From CAYNFR01 sp964616755 (GTDB taxonomy: Bacteria; Bacteroidota; Bacteroidia; Chitinophagales; Saprospiraceae): a stretch of DNA of 64,000 nt. Numbering within the stretch: the first letter of the stretch is position 1; every line of letters begins with the position of its first letter. Made by a program: the position numbers and the translations under genes. Under the pieces are notes generated by a model. That model was not told where the DNA came from, ran no database searches, and worked only from the letters and a program-made list of their open reading frames with translations. The stretch is taken from NCBI GenBank assembly GCA_964616755.1, contig CAZTSI010000012.1, forward strand, positions 10,337-74,336, written 5' to 3'. Positions 9,435 to 18,069 of this stretch are shown in pieces.

Positions 9435-10421
9435 ATGAAGCGTCACAAGTACGTATTCAATCCTAACACCCTTACTTATGAGCGCGAAAAAAGTTCATTT
9501 AGTAAATTTGCTAAAAAGGCCTTTGGCTATATGTCAGCCGTCCTTTTTACATCTGCCGTATTGTTTGGGCTAGCCTATAACTTCTTTCCTACCCCCAAAG
9601 AGAAGGCACTCATGAGAGATGTGAGTCAAATGGAGTATTACTATAACGACTTGCTCAATGAGTTAGAAGAAGTGACAGGCAAGGTAGAAGGTTTGCAAGA
9701 AAAAGATAAATCTGTTCATAGAGTTGTCTTCGGAGTAGATCCGATTGATGAAGGTATTTGGAGTGGTGGTACAGGAGGGCGCGAAAGCATCTTGCGGTTA
9801 AGAAATCATGAAAACGCAGAAAAATTGCTTAGCGCGTCTATAGCCAAATTAGATCAATTGCGCCATAAAGTTGACCTTCAAAATGAATCGCTTGACACTT
9901 TAATGTCGCTTGCTAAAACACATGAAGATAAAATTGCGTCAATCCCTTCAATAAAACCCGTAAGAGAAGATAAACTTGCACGCAATGTGCACTTACTTTC
10001 TGGGTATGGCATGCGCATTCACCCCGTACATAAGATACGCAAAATGCATCATGGATTAGACTTTACAGCGCCTAAAGGCACTGCCATACAGGCCACAGGT
10101 AAAGGAAAAGTGATCAAAGTAGAAAAGAGTAGAAAAGGTTATGGCAATAGTGTACTAATCGATCATGGATACGGATTTACGACACTCTATGCACATATGG
10201 AGTCTGTCGATGTACGCGTAGGCCAAAAAGTAATTAAAGGTGAGAAAATTGGTACTGTGGGTTCTACAGGCACCTCTACCGCACCGCATTTGCATTATGA
10301 GATACGCATCAATAATACGCCGGTAGACCCGATAGATTTCTGTTTAGACGGTCTGACACCAGCTGAATATCAGCGATTAGTAGATGAATCGCGAGTGGAA
10401 AACCAGTCGTTGGACTACTAA
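9435..10421 (+). CDS. M23-family (LytM) metallopeptidase, membrane anchored
   Basis: A 328-residue probable peptidoglycan endopeptidase or cell-wall regulator. A short cytoplasmic basic segment is followed by a transmembrane helix (about residues 33-52), a charged coiled-coil region (60-180) and a LytM domain (190-305). Zinc ligands are visible as H205-x-G-x-D209 and H285-L-H287, with YAHM at the usual intermediate position, so the enzyme looks catalytically competent rather than degenerate. The architecture matches the Bacteroidota M23 protein commonly found beside alaS in the opposite orientation, as here. The long C-terminal tail after the domain has no recognisable motif. Confidence 0.92.
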   Translation: MKRHKYVFNPNTLTYEREKSSFSKFAKKAFGYMSAVLFTSAVLFGLAYNFFPTPKEKALMRDVSQMEYYYNDLLNELEEVTGKVEGLQEKDKSVHRVVFGVDPIDEGIWSGGTGGRESILRLRNHENAEKLLSASIAKLDQLRHKVDLQNESLDTLMSLAKTHEDKIASIPSIKPVREDKLARNVHLLSGYGMRIHPVHKIRKMHHGLDFTAPKGTAIQATGKGKVIKVEKSRKGYGNSVLIDHGYGFTTLYAHMESVDVRVGQKVIKGEKIGTVGSTGTSTAPHLHYEIRINNTPVDPIDFCLDGLTPAEYQRLVDESRVENQSLDY

Positions 10422-10781
10422 TAGAATGCATTCTTTGCGTCGATTTGATAGTAGCGAGAATTTCATTTTATTCGCATTTTCGGTCAATGGGACGTACTCT
10501 TTACGAGAAGTCAATTGCCAAGCTTAGGACGGTTTATTGAGTTTAAAAAATGCACATACGAAAGTGTAGGTAGGGGTAAGTAAAACGAATGTCCGTAATG
10601 TTGACTCCTCACAGTACAAAAAAACAAAATCTTATACCAACACTATCTTTGAATATTTTCTGAGCTCATATTTAGCGTATAAATTCTAGAGGATTGAACA
10701 CACCATATTCAAAATTATTACACATTTCTTAGCACTAATAATACACAATAATTACAGGAACGCGAACCAAGAAAAACCGTA
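10422..10781. other. Intergenic gap, nothing recognised
   Basis: These 360 bases lie between convergent genes. I see no open frame with plausible start, no RNA signature, no repeat and no clear hairpin with a T-run. Confidence 0.6.
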
Positions 10782-11930
10782 CTATTTTTCAATTTGTCCT
10801 ATTAATAACACCGTCCCTTCTTTGGATTCTAAAAGATCATTTACTGGAATAGCTATAAATCGATTAATATCTAGTTGAGTCAATACCCTCGATACGCCAT
10901 ATGGCAGAGAAATATCTTCAGACACTCCTGTGCTCAAGTCAAATTTAAAAAGCCTAAAATTTAGATGGCTATAAAATTCGGTAGGAACTCGATCATATAT
11001 CGGAGTATTGGCTAATGAATTATCGATAATATATTGCTCCTTTAATGGAGCATTATAGTTGACAAATACGGTATTATCGACGATAAACATCTCATTAATA
11101 GAAGGTCCAAATATTAAAGACTCCATAAGTGGAAATTTCTTCAATTCATGAAAAGTCGTTGGATTCCAATTATGTAAGGTCAGTAGAAAACTAGTGTCAT
11201 AACTTACATGATTTTTATGCACATCATACAAGTGAATATGATTATCCGGAGAAATGATTAGGACTAGCTTGTTGCCAATCTTCATAAATACTGGCTTAAA
11301 CCCGGGAAAGAAATGTTGATCGATAGGCAATTGGTAAAAAATAGACTGTTTTGGTATTTCACAGACATGACTGAGCATTGTGTCACCATCCATCATCTGA
11401 TTCAATACCGTAACTCCATCATAGTTGGCATAATCCATAATGCCCATTAGATTCAACATTTTAGAACCGCGCATGCTAAAGATGTAAGATCTCATTTGCT
11501 CATCACCAAATGATAACAATCCGTCTATAAATGGAATGACCGCTTCGCCCCTGATCGACGCCCTCTTTTCAATTTTATCTTTTGTGATCGAAAAAATTCC
11601 ATGTTGCCCAACTAATAGAACTTCGCCATCCCCCACTCCTTTTGATTGAATTGCACCAATGGTATCACGAAGGATAGACCATTCATCCACTTTCAATTTT
11701 TTATTTACATCATAGAGATAAAAATAATCATTGGTTGAATTACTAAAAAATAACGAATCCCCCTTTCGATCTATATACTTTAAATCATTGGCATCAAGCA
11801 GTATTGTGTCGGTTACTACCATTTTTGAAGACAATACTATACTATCGGAATCTAAGGTGGATTCGCTACAACTTAATACTAAAATTGCACTAAAAAACCA
11901 AAGCAATTTATCTTTCAACTTACAACTCAT
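10782..11930 (-). CDS. Lipoprotein, probable beta-propeller (DUF4221/6-bladed-propeller-like)
   Basis: A 382-residue predicted lipoprotein. The N-terminus from ATG 11930 is a short signal sequence ending in a lipobox-like AILVLSC, so the mature protein should start at that Cys. The rest is made of repeated short beta-strand segments with spaced aromatic and Asp/Gly turns (for example NDYFYLYDVNKKL, DNHIHLYDVHKN, NFRLFKFDLSTG), which suggests a propeller like those in Bacteroidota lipoproteins of unknown function. The ATG overlaps the stop of the preceding Cys-rich peptide gene (ATGA, 11927-11930), indicating translational coupling. The family call is by general resemblance only; the biochemical role is unknown. 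Confidence 0.65.
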   Translation of the reverse strand: MSCKLKDKLLWFFSAILVLSCSESTLDSDSIVLSSKMVVTDTILLDANDLKYIDRKGDSLFFSNSTNDYFYLYDVNKKLKVDEWSILRDTIGAIQSKGVGDGEVLLVGQHGIFSITKDKIEKRASIRGEAVIPFIDGLLSFGDEQMRSYIFSMRGSKMLNLMGIMDYANYDGVTVLNQMMDGDTMLSHVCEIPKQSIFYQLPIDQHFFPGFKPVFMKIGNKLVLIISPDNHIHLYDVHKNHVSYDTSFLLTLHNWNPTTFHELKKFPLMESLIFGPSINEMFIVDNTVFVNYNAPLKEQYIIDNSLANTPIYDRVPTEFYSHLNFRLFKFDLSTGVSEDISLPYGVSRVLTQLDINRFIAIPVNDLLESKEGTVLLIGQIEK

Positions 11931-12181
11931 TGAGAAGGTGGACAAACACAACATATTCCGTTAAGTATCCAAAAAGTAGGACAATAAGTGATATACTGAC
12001 CATTTTTAACTCCTGTAAACGAGCCATACTGTGTACATGATCCACAATTGGCGTTTAAAAACGAAGAGCTAAATACAAGCACAACAACAATCAATGTTTT
12101 AAAAAAATTTTTAATAAAATTATATATTGGTGAGGACAGCAATTTTAAAAAAAAAATCACCCCCCCAACAATAATAATCAT
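11927..12181 (-). CDS. Small secreted Cys-rich peptide
   Basis: An 84-residue open frame whose N-terminal half is a hydrophobic, Lys-containing signal sequence (about residues 22-44, ending SSFLNA) and whose mature part of about 40 residues holds six cysteines (NCGSC, ITYC, GICCVC) plus aromatic and Gly residues. It resembles in layout the short NVEALA-type secreted peptides of Bacteroidota that precede propeller lipoproteins, although no NVEALA motif is seen. Its TGA overlaps the ATG of the downstream lipoprotein. The first 14 codons include runs of seven G and ten T; a later start is possible because the real signal core begins after them. Function unknown. Confidence 0.6.
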   Translation of the reverse strand: MIIIVGGVIFFLKLLSSPIYNFIKNFFKTLIVVVLVFSSSFLNANCGSCTQYGSFTGVKNGQYITYCPTFWILNGICCVCPPSQ

Positions 12182-12238
12182 TTTAACATATAATTAACGA
12201 TATTTTTATGAAGTTGAATCATTTTTGAAACCTAATAG

Positions 12239-13255
12239 CTAGCGCAATCCATTCTTGAATTGTCCCCAAAAACTAGATGGAAAACGATCTACTTCCTCAA
12301 AGCCCAATTTTATATCTTTACCATCCGCCGGGACATATGCCTGACCAAATAAATAGTCCCAAATAGCTAAAGTCAATCCAAAGTTTACGCCATACGGTTT
12401 ATCCGTAGGCATCTTATCCGCATGATGCCAAATATGCATTTCTGGGCTATTAAATACCTTCCTCATCAATGGGCCAAATAAGAATATTCCTATACTAATG
12501 AATAGCCCAATCAATCCAAAAGCTGTCCAACTTCCCATCTCTGCATTAACAACCTGCGTATCCCATAATCCGAAGGCAATCACAACACCTATTAACCCAC
12601 CTAGTATACCACCCGTCACACGACCACTCACGGTAATATTACTATGATTAAAGTGACCCCATGCAAGCGTAAAAAGATGAATAATAAAAAAATCATACAA
12701 ACCAATCCCCAAAAGCGCTAACGGGATATATTCTATCGTCCGATACACTACGGTCTCCATCCAATGGTAGCGCAAATGAGCGGCAAATCCCATCTCTTGC
12801 ACTGAATGATGCACCTTATGAAACTCCCAAAGACGCGGCACGAAATGTAGCAGACGGTGAGTCCACCATTGGATAAAATCCCGCACCACAAATCCTGTCA
12901 GTAAGATAGCCCACATAGGCCACCCATTCATCGGATTTATCGATTCAAGGTTGATACCGACGACGCCTATCACTAAACCGTTAACCCAATGCGTCACAAG
13001 ATCGGAAGCTGCATTGTAGATGATCAATGAAAAAAGAAAAAAATTGAAGAACATATAGAAAAAATCCAACCAAAAATCCTTTCGAAAGATTGGCTGCTCA
13101 GGTCGCCATGGCTTCCAAAGTTCTAAGGCAAAAAAGAAAAGAGACACTCCTATTAGCCAATAAAAATAATTACCCCAATGCGGCTGTGTTATCTCCGACC
13201 ATAGATATCCTGCGTAGTCTGAATATGCCTTAGCAATTATGTCCAATACTTCCAT
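12239..13255 (-). CDS. Sterol desaturase / fatty acid hydroxylase family protein
   Basis: An integral-membrane di-iron hydroxylase of 338 residues. The eight-histidine motif of the family is visible in order: HRLLH, HKVHH, and later HIWHHAD, with additional HFNHSN in between, all set among hydrophobic helices. Members hydroxylate or desaturate lipids such as sterols, carotenoids or alkylglycerols; the substrate here cannot be deduced. I chose ATG 13255 because the longer open frame runs back through the tRNA gene and its promoter on the other strand. It stands alone, with no lipid-metabolism neighbour. Confidence 0.88.
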   Translation of the reverse strand: MEVLDIIAKAYSDYAGYLWSEITQPHWGNYFYWLIGVSLFFFALELWKPWRPEQPIFRKDFWLDFFYMFFNFFLFSLIIYNAASDLVTHWVNGLVIGVVGINLESINPMNGWPMWAILLTGFVVRDFIQWWTHRLLHFVPRLWEFHKVHHSVQEMGFAAHLRYHWMETVVYRTIEYIPLALLGIGLYDFFIIHLFTLAWGHFNHSNITVSGRVTGGILGGLIGVVIAFGLWDTQVVNAEMGSWTAFGLIGLFISIGIFLFGPLMRKVFNSPEMHIWHHADKMPTDKPYGVNFGLTLAIWDYLFGQAYVPADGKDIKLGFEEVDRFPSSFWGQFKNGLR

Positions 13256-13333
13256 GTTCTCTATTTCACTTGTTAAAATAACCAACTTTTGAAGAATTAG
13301 ATCGTAGAATACAAATATTTTATTCATACAGTA

Positions 13334-13364
13334 TTTGATAATCAATTGATTAAAAATACCTTTG
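13334..13364 (+). promoter_or_regulatory. Bacteroidota-type promoter of tRNA-Arg
   Basis: TTTG at 13334-13337, exactly 19 bases of spacer, and TACCTTTG at 13357-13364 give a full match to the TTTG-N19-TAnnTTTG consensus of the primary sigma factor in this phylum. The tRNA begins 20 bases further on. It overlaps the untranslated leader region of the divergent hydroxylase gene. Confidence 0.75.
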
Positions 13365-13383
13365 CAGCCCAAATAAGGGCAAC

Positions 13384-13457
13384 GGCCTCGTAGCTCAGCT
13401 GGATAGAGCAACTGACTTCTAATCAGTAGGTCTCAGGTTCGAATCCTGACGGGGTCA
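13384..13457 (+). tRNA. tRNA-Arg (anticodon TCT)
   Basis: A 74-base cloverleaf: 7-bp acceptor stem (GGCCTCG with CGGGGTC, two G-U pairs), D arm GCTC/GAGC, 5-bp anticodon stem ACTGA/TCAGT with loop CTTCTAA (anticodon TCT at 13418-13420), T arm TCAGG/CCTGA around TTCGAAT, and discriminator A. The 3' CCA is not encoded. It reads AGA and probably AGG codons. It is flanked by its own promoter and terminator, so it is a single-gene transcription unit. Confidence 0.96.
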
Positions 13458-13471
13458 CATAAAATTAGTTC

Positions 13472-13511
13472 AAACCTCTGTAAATCAATAGTTTACAGAG
13501 GTTTTCTTTTT
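13472..13511 (+). terminator. Rho-independent terminator after tRNA-Arg
   Basis: A perfect inverted repeat (ACCTCTGTAAA ... TTTACAGAGGT) with a short loop, followed by a T-rich run (TTTTCTTTTT), begins 15 bases after the tRNA. Confidence 0.9.
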
Positions 13512-13603
13512 GCACTATGCCCATCATTCTTTCGAAAATATAGAGAATATGTAACGATATGTGGCAGTTTTCACTCTATAATGAAAAGGCCTTCGGGCTC
13601 AGT

Positions 13604-13837
13604 ATGGCCTACGATACGCCTATAGCCTCGCTTATTAGAAGCTACTTGGAGCAATTCCCACATCTTTCAATAGAGGATAAGGCGATGATTAGTGGGCTTT
13701 GCTTTCTTGTCAATGACAAAATGTGCATCCATGTCAGTGGCGAACGGCTAATTTGCTGATATGAGCTTGACCGCGCAGCTGAAATACTCAAAATGGAAGG
13801 CGTTGACACTCTGATAATGTGCGGCAAAGAGATATAG
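13604..13837 (+). pseudogene. TfoX N-terminal-domain-like protein, interrupted by stop codons
   Basis: From the ATG at 13604 the frame reads as a small TfoX/Sxy N-terminal-like protein (AYDTPIASLI, then SGLCFLVNDKMCIHVSGERL), but it meets TGA at 13757-13759 just where family members have an Arg. The same frame continues with family-like sequence (AEILKMEGVDTLIMCGKEI) to a second stop at 13835-13837, where related proteins continue for about ten residues. A CGA to TGA change is the simplest explanation for the first stop. The intact protein would be about 110 residues. Related small TfoX_N proteins are poorly characterised; this copy is probably dead. Confidence 0.6.
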
Positions 13838-14049
13838 GTATATTGCTCTGTCTAAACAATCGAGATTTCCGACAATCACGCGTTGCAATATCGGATCAAT
13901 CTATATCTAGTCTTTACCCCCTTCCCGGCATCGTTTGACAAAAAGTTGAAGAAATAAAGATTCTCGTTCAGACATTTTCTTCAATAATATATTCTAATCG
14001 GCCGAATTCTAAGCACATTTAAATCAAAAGAAGCGCTCTGAACTTTTTT

Positions 14050-14271
14050 TTAAGTGACCCCACCTATATCTGCTACATATTCCAAAATATCACCGGGTTG
14101 ACAGTCCAAGGCTTGACAAATCGCTTCGAGTGTACTAAATCGAATGGCTTTTGCCTTGCCTGTCTTGAGAATACTGAGATTAGAAAGACTAATATTCACT
14201 CTTTCAGATAGTTCGTTGAGCGATACTTTGCGTCGAGCCATCATGACATCCACATTAACGATTATCGCCAT
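14050..14271 (-). CDS. Small XRE/YozG-type HTH transcriptional regulator
   Basis: A 73-residue single-domain helix-turn-helix protein. The recognition region LNELSERVNISLSNLSILKT and the following segment around FSTLEAICQALDCQPGDILEY are typical of Cro/C1-type regulators that accompany DUF2975 membrane proteins. The gene starts four bases after the DUF2975 stop, so the two form an operon in the order DUF2975 then HTH. Such pairs are widespread and probably act together in sensing and regulation, but the signal is unknown. Confidence 0.88.
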   Translation of the reverse strand: MAIIVNVDVMMARRKVSLNELSERVNISLSNLSILKTGKAKAIRFSTLEAICQALDCQPGDILEYVADIGGVT

Positions 14272-14274
14272 TTT

Positions 14275-14802
14275 TCAAATAGTTAGTTGGTTTTCTAATT
14301 GCACTATACGCCCACTTAGCAATATCCGTATGATAAAATGAATGATCGCCGCGAAAAGTAACAATTCACTTGGCCCCCAATCTATAGGTATGACAATATT
14401 AAATTTGTTCAGCCATTTGGCATACCCATACCCAAATACCGAAACGACACTGGCAAAAATAGACAGACGTAAAATAGTTTGGATCGGTGGAATCAAATCT
14501 CCATTGAAGGGATCGATCATCTTCAACTTTTGTGAACTCACAATGACCCAATAGGCCATATATGCTTTCAAGGACATTAATGCAATTAGCAAAATAGTAA
14601 TGATACAATAATGGATCATACTAACGTCCCTGACTAAGGCCAAATTAAGCCCCATATATAAATCGCTGGCGGCAACAGGGTTAATAAATAAGCTTACCAA
14701 AAACGAATACAAAATAGTACCCGTTTGGATACAAAGTCCAATAAAAACACAGTAGATCAAGATTCGCATGATTACCGTAATTCTTTCAGATAACATATTC
14801 AT
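14275..14802 (-). CDS. DUF2975 membrane protein
   Basis: A 175-residue integral-membrane protein with four hydrophobic segments (about residues 10-33, 60-85, 108-130 and 145-165) in the layout of the DUF2975 family, and the family-typical FNGDLIPPIQTILRLSI segment linking helices two and three. ATG 14802 is preferred over a TTG at 14823. It is followed by the small HTH regulator, the usual partner of this family, which supports the assignment. Molecular role unknown. Confidence 0.8.
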   Translation of the reverse strand: MNMLSERITVIMRILIYCVFIGLCIQTGTILYSFLVSLFINPVAASDLYMGLNLALVRDVSMIHYCIITILLIALMSLKAYMAYWVIVSSQKLKMIDPFNGDLIPPIQTILRLSIFASVVSVFGYGYAKWLNKFNIVIPIDWGPSELLLFAAIIHFIIRILLSGRIVQLENQLTI

Positions 14803-15144
14803 AGCCAGATTAATTTTTAGCAAATATAACTAATATTTTATTGTTTAGCAATATTTTTTTTTCGATTAATGAAATTGATATGAACTTTTGATCCTTACAA
14901 TAAAATTAATCCTCTATACGATAGCACGAGCCATGAATAAATAAAAATCAACAACCCGCAATTAAGACAATACTTATGGACGCTGTTCGCAGGCGCATCA
15001 TCGACTAAGTACCCCTCATAATCAATTAGCGCTGAATGCCATGCTTCCTTAATTCAGAAAAGAACATTCACAAAAGATTATTCGCTATAAACACAATCTC
15101 ATTTTTTTTATGCACCTTAGTCGCTGTACTATAATGCCGCACGT
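14803..15144. other. Intergenic gap between divergent units
   Basis: These 342 bases separate the DUF2975/HTH operon from the gntP-led operon and should hold both promoters. I found no full TTTG/TAnnTTTG pair and no operator-like repeat that I would trust. Confidence 0.5.
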
Positions 15145-16449
15145 ATGCTCATATTGTCTGCCATCCTCGGCATCCTTATCTTAATCCTTCTTGTTGCATG
15201 GTTCAAGTTGGATACCTTTATTTCCTTCATAATAGTGTGTTTGCTGGTAGGTTTAAGCAATGGACTTTCCTTGACCCAAACAGTAGAAGCCATCCAAAAA
15301 GGTATTGGCAGCACTCTCAGTTCCTTAACGATGATTTTAGTTTTTGGGGCCATGCTAGGTAAATTAGTAGCTGAAAGCGGTGCCGCCAAACTGATCACTG
15401 AGCGACTCGTTTCGGCTTTTGGCATTAAAAACATTCAGCTTGCGCTAATTTTGACAGGATTCATTGTAGGGATTCCCATGTTTTACACCGTAGGTTTCGT
15501 TATTCTTGTACCGCTCGTTATCGCCATTGCCCACAACACGAAACTGCCTTTGCTCTATATCGGTCTGCCTATGCTCGCCTCCTTATCAGTGACCCACGGA
15601 TTCTTGCCCCCTCATCCTGCCCCTACAGCCATCGCCGAACTTTATGGGGCTGATATGGGGCTAACCTTGATGTATGGAATCCTTGTCGGCATTCCGGCCA
15701 TCATATCCGCAAAGTTCTTCCTCTCTGGCACTATGAAACGTATTCAACCGACCTTGCTCAAAGACTATATTGTCGAACAAAACACTTCATTTCCTACTCC
15801 GCCTCTGGCCATTTGTTTATTCGTTGCTTCTTTACCTGTTCTATTGATAGGAGTAATTTCTTTACTGGCTAAGTTTTATATTTTGCCTTTATGGTTAATT
15901 GGCTTAGGAGAACCCGCAATTGCTATGCTTCTTGCAGTTTTGGCTGCTATCTATTTCTTAGGGATACGCACAGGCAGGCGGTCCGAGCAAGTGATGGGCG
16001 TATTACCTAATGCCATTACAAGTGTGGCGGTGGTATTGCTCATAATAGCTGGAGCAGGTGCCTTTAAAGAAGTAATGGTAGCTACTGGAGTCAGTGATAT
16101 GATTGGACAGCGATTAGGCAGTCTTGGTATGTCACCTATTCTTTTGGCTTGGTTGATTGCTGCATTAATACGCATCAGTGTTGGCAGTGCTACTGTAGCC
16201 GCCTTGACGGGGGGAAGTATCATGGCACCCATGATTGCAAGTTCTGGAGTAGCGCCTGAGCTTTTGGTGCTGGCCACTGGTGCGGGCAGCATAACCCTTT
16301 CGCATATCAACGATGGTGGCTTTTGGCTTTTCAAAGAATACTTCAATGTCACGATTAAAGAGACCTTGCTTTCTTGGACCCTCATGGAGACAACCGTATC
16401 AATTGTAGGCTTAATTGGCACGTATATCCTTCATTTAATTATATCTTAG
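15145..16449 (+). CDS. GntP-family organic acid permease
   Basis: A 434-residue, very hydrophobic transporter of the GntP (gluconate:H+ symporter) family, with about 12 membrane segments. Family-like blocks include GAMLGKLVAESGAA, the loop PMLASLSVTHGFLPPHPAPT and the conserved ALIRISVGSATVAALTGG followed later by SHINDGGFWLFKEYF. GntP members import gluconate, D-serine or other hydroxy and amino acids. Here the gene leads a run containing a D-threonine-aldolase-like enzyme, so a D-hydroxy-amino acid substrate is a reasonable inference, not proven. Confidence 0.93.
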   Translation: MLILSAILGILILILLVAWFKLDTFISFIIVCLLVGLSNGLSLTQTVEAIQKGIGSTLSSLTMILVFGAMLGKLVAESGAAKLITERLVSAFGIKNIQLALILTGFIVGIPMFYTVGFVILVPLVIAIAHNTKLPLLYIGLPMLASLSVTHGFLPPHPAPTAIAELYGADMGLTLMYGILVGIPAIISAKFFLSGTMKRIQPTLLKDYIVEQNTSFPTPPLAICLFVASLPVLLIGVISLLAKFYILPLWLIGLGEPAIAMLLAVLAAIYFLGIRTGRRSEQVMGVLPNAITSVAVVLLIIAGAGAFKEVMVATGVSDMIGQRLGSLGMSPILLAWLIAALIRISVGSATVAALTGGSIMAPMIASSGVAPELLVLATGAGSITLSHINDGGFWLFKEYFNVTIKETLLSWTLMETTVSIVGLIGTYILHLIIS

Positions 16450-16478
16450 TTATTTCTAATCATTCAAATAACCTCTCT

Positions 16479-16937
16479 ATGAGCTTAGCCCATCGCCTTA
16501 GCGAACTAAAGATTCTTCTTCCTCCTCCACCGCCATTAGGTGGAATTTATAAGCCTGTGGTGGTCATCGATAAGATCATGTATGTCTCTGGACAAGGTCC
16601 CTTGTGCAATGATGGCTCCTTAATTAAGGGACGCGTAGGCGAAGATTTAACCCTTGAAGAAGGTTTTGCAGCAGCCAGGCAAGTAGGATTGACAATGCTC
16701 TCTACGATTCAAGATCAGATCGGTGATCTAAATAAAGTTAAGCGACTTATAAAAACTCTAGGCATGGTCAATAGCTCTATGACATTTTTTGACCATCCGA
16801 AAGTGATCAATGGCTATAGCGAATTAATGGTAGAACTCTTAGGTGATGATGCAGGAAAAGGAGCTAGAAGCGCTGTAGGCATGATACTGCCTGGTAATAT
16901 TGCCGTCGAAATTGAGGCTATTTTTGAATTGTATTGA
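16479..16937 (+). CDS. RidA family protein (YjgF/YER057c)
   Basis: A 152-residue protein of the RidA superfamily, the longer variant often annotated as an endoribonuclease-like or enamine/imine deaminase. Recognisable are the LGGIYKPVVVIDKIMYVSGQ entry strand, VKRLIKTLGMVNS, and the C-terminal GARSAVGMILPGNIAVEIEA with the conserved Arg that binds the substrate carboxylate. RidA enzymes clear reactive 2-aminoacrylate/enamines made by PLP-dependent dehydratases, which fits a position directly before a PLP enzyme (three-base gap). ATG 16479 lies 29 bases after gntP; an earlier in-frame start inside gntP is not needed for the fold. Confidence 0.9.
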   Translation: MSLAHRLSELKILLPPPPPLGGIYKPVVVIDKIMYVSGQGPLCNDGSLIKGRVGEDLTLEEGFAAARQVGLTMLSTIQDQIGDLNKVKRLIKTLGMVNSSMTFFDHPKVINGYSELMVELLGDDAGKGARSAVGMILPGNIAVEIEAIFELY

Positions 16938-16940
16938 CCT

Positions 16941-18047
16941 ATGAAAGACTGGTACAGCATAACTGAGCCTGAAAAGGTCTTGTCCCCTTGCCTTCTGTTT
17001 TATCCAGAGCGCATACTCCAAAATATCCAATCGATGATAGCCATTGCTGGATCTGTAGAAAGATTACGCCCACATATAAAAACCTATAAATGCAAGGAAA
17101 TCATTCAACTTCAAGTAGATGCAGGAATTACCAAATTTAAATGCGCCACTTTTACAGAGGCGGCTCTGTTAGCTGATCAAGGCGTAAAAGATATACTCAT
17201 CGCTTATCCATTGGTCGGACCGAATCAAAGAATTTTCGTTGAATTCATGCATCGCTATCCTGAAATAAAGTTCGCAGCGCTCATTGACAATCTGAGCCAA
17301 ATCGATCATTGGGCGCAGCTAAAACCCGCGAGCATAGATTTATATATTGACGTGAATGTTGGTATGAATCGAACAGGCGCCTACCCTACAGAGGTCATAT
17401 CCATCTATAAAGCCATAAAAAATACTCAACAACTTCACTTTCGTGGTTTGCACCTCTATGATGGCCATATTAGAGATACCGACATAGATCAACGCACTGC
17501 GTGTGTAGATCATGGTTTCAGAGAAATATCAGCTATCATCCCTCAACTTGAGATATTTGAAGATCGGAGTATAGAATTGATATGTGGTGGTAGTGTCACT
17601 TTCCCAATACATGCCAAACATATCGAACGTACCCTGTCGCCAGGAACCACCCTACTGTGGGATCATGGATATCAATCGAAATTTGAGGATATACCAATGG
17701 TGATTGCAGCCATGTTGATGACCCGAGTTATAAGCAAACCCGAAGAAGGACTGCTTTGCCTAGATTTGGGACACAAGGCTGTTGGCTCGGAGATGATAGT
17801 TGCCCCAGTATTTTTTCCACAAATTCCCGACGCAGAAATTATGGTTCATAGTGAAGAACATCTAGTCATAAAAACAGCTGAGCATTCAAAATTCTCCATA
17901 GGACAAGAGATTTATGGTATACCCTATCACATCTGCCCGACGGTGGCCCTACATGAGCAAGTGGGTGTTATAAATAATGGTGTGGTATATGAATATTGGG
18001 AGATAAAAGCACGAAAACGTGCACCGAGTTACACTTTGACCAATTAA
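16941..18047 (+). CDS. D-threonine aldolase-like PLP enzyme (DSD1 family)
   Basis: A 368-residue fold-type III PLP enzyme: an alanine-racemase-type N-terminal barrel with RPHIKTYK, whose K47 is the expected PLP Lys, followed by a C-terminal D-serine-dehydratase-like domain with the metal-site PYHICPTVALHEQ. Family members are D-threonine aldolases, D-serine dehydratases and 3-hydroxy-D-aspartate aldolases, all acting on D-3-hydroxy amino acids with a divalent metal. Which reaction applies cannot be read from the sequence. It follows ridA by three bases and precedes an M19 dipeptidase by 22 bases. Confidence 0.9.
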   Translation: MKDWYSITEPEKVLSPCLLFYPERILQNIQSMIAIAGSVERLRPHIKTYKCKEIIQLQVDAGITKFKCATFTEAALLADQGVKDILIAYPLVGPNQRIFVEFMHRYPEIKFAALIDNLSQIDHWAQLKPASIDLYIDVNVGMNRTGAYPTEVISIYKAIKNTQQLHFRGLHLYDGHIRDTDIDQRTACVDHGFREISAIIPQLEIFEDRSIELICGGSVTFPIHAKHIERTLSPGTTLLWDHGYQSKFEDIPMVIAAMLMTRVISKPEEGLLCLDLGHKAVGSEMIVAPVFFPQIPDAEIMVHSEEHLVIKTAEHSKFSIGQEIYGIPYHICPTVALHEQVGVINNGVVYEYWEIKARKRAPSYTLTN

Positions 18048-18069
18048 ATGACCACAGCAATACTTATCC

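Noticed and set aside
13256..13411. N-terminal extension of the sterol-desaturase-family protein
   Set aside because: The extension runs through the tRNA-Arg gene and its promoter on the other strand; ATG 13255 gives the normal protein.
15951..16421. A 156-residue minus-strand frame inside the GntP gene
   Set aside because: It mirrors the hydrophobic permease codons and resembles no family; the plus-strand GntP is clearly the gene.
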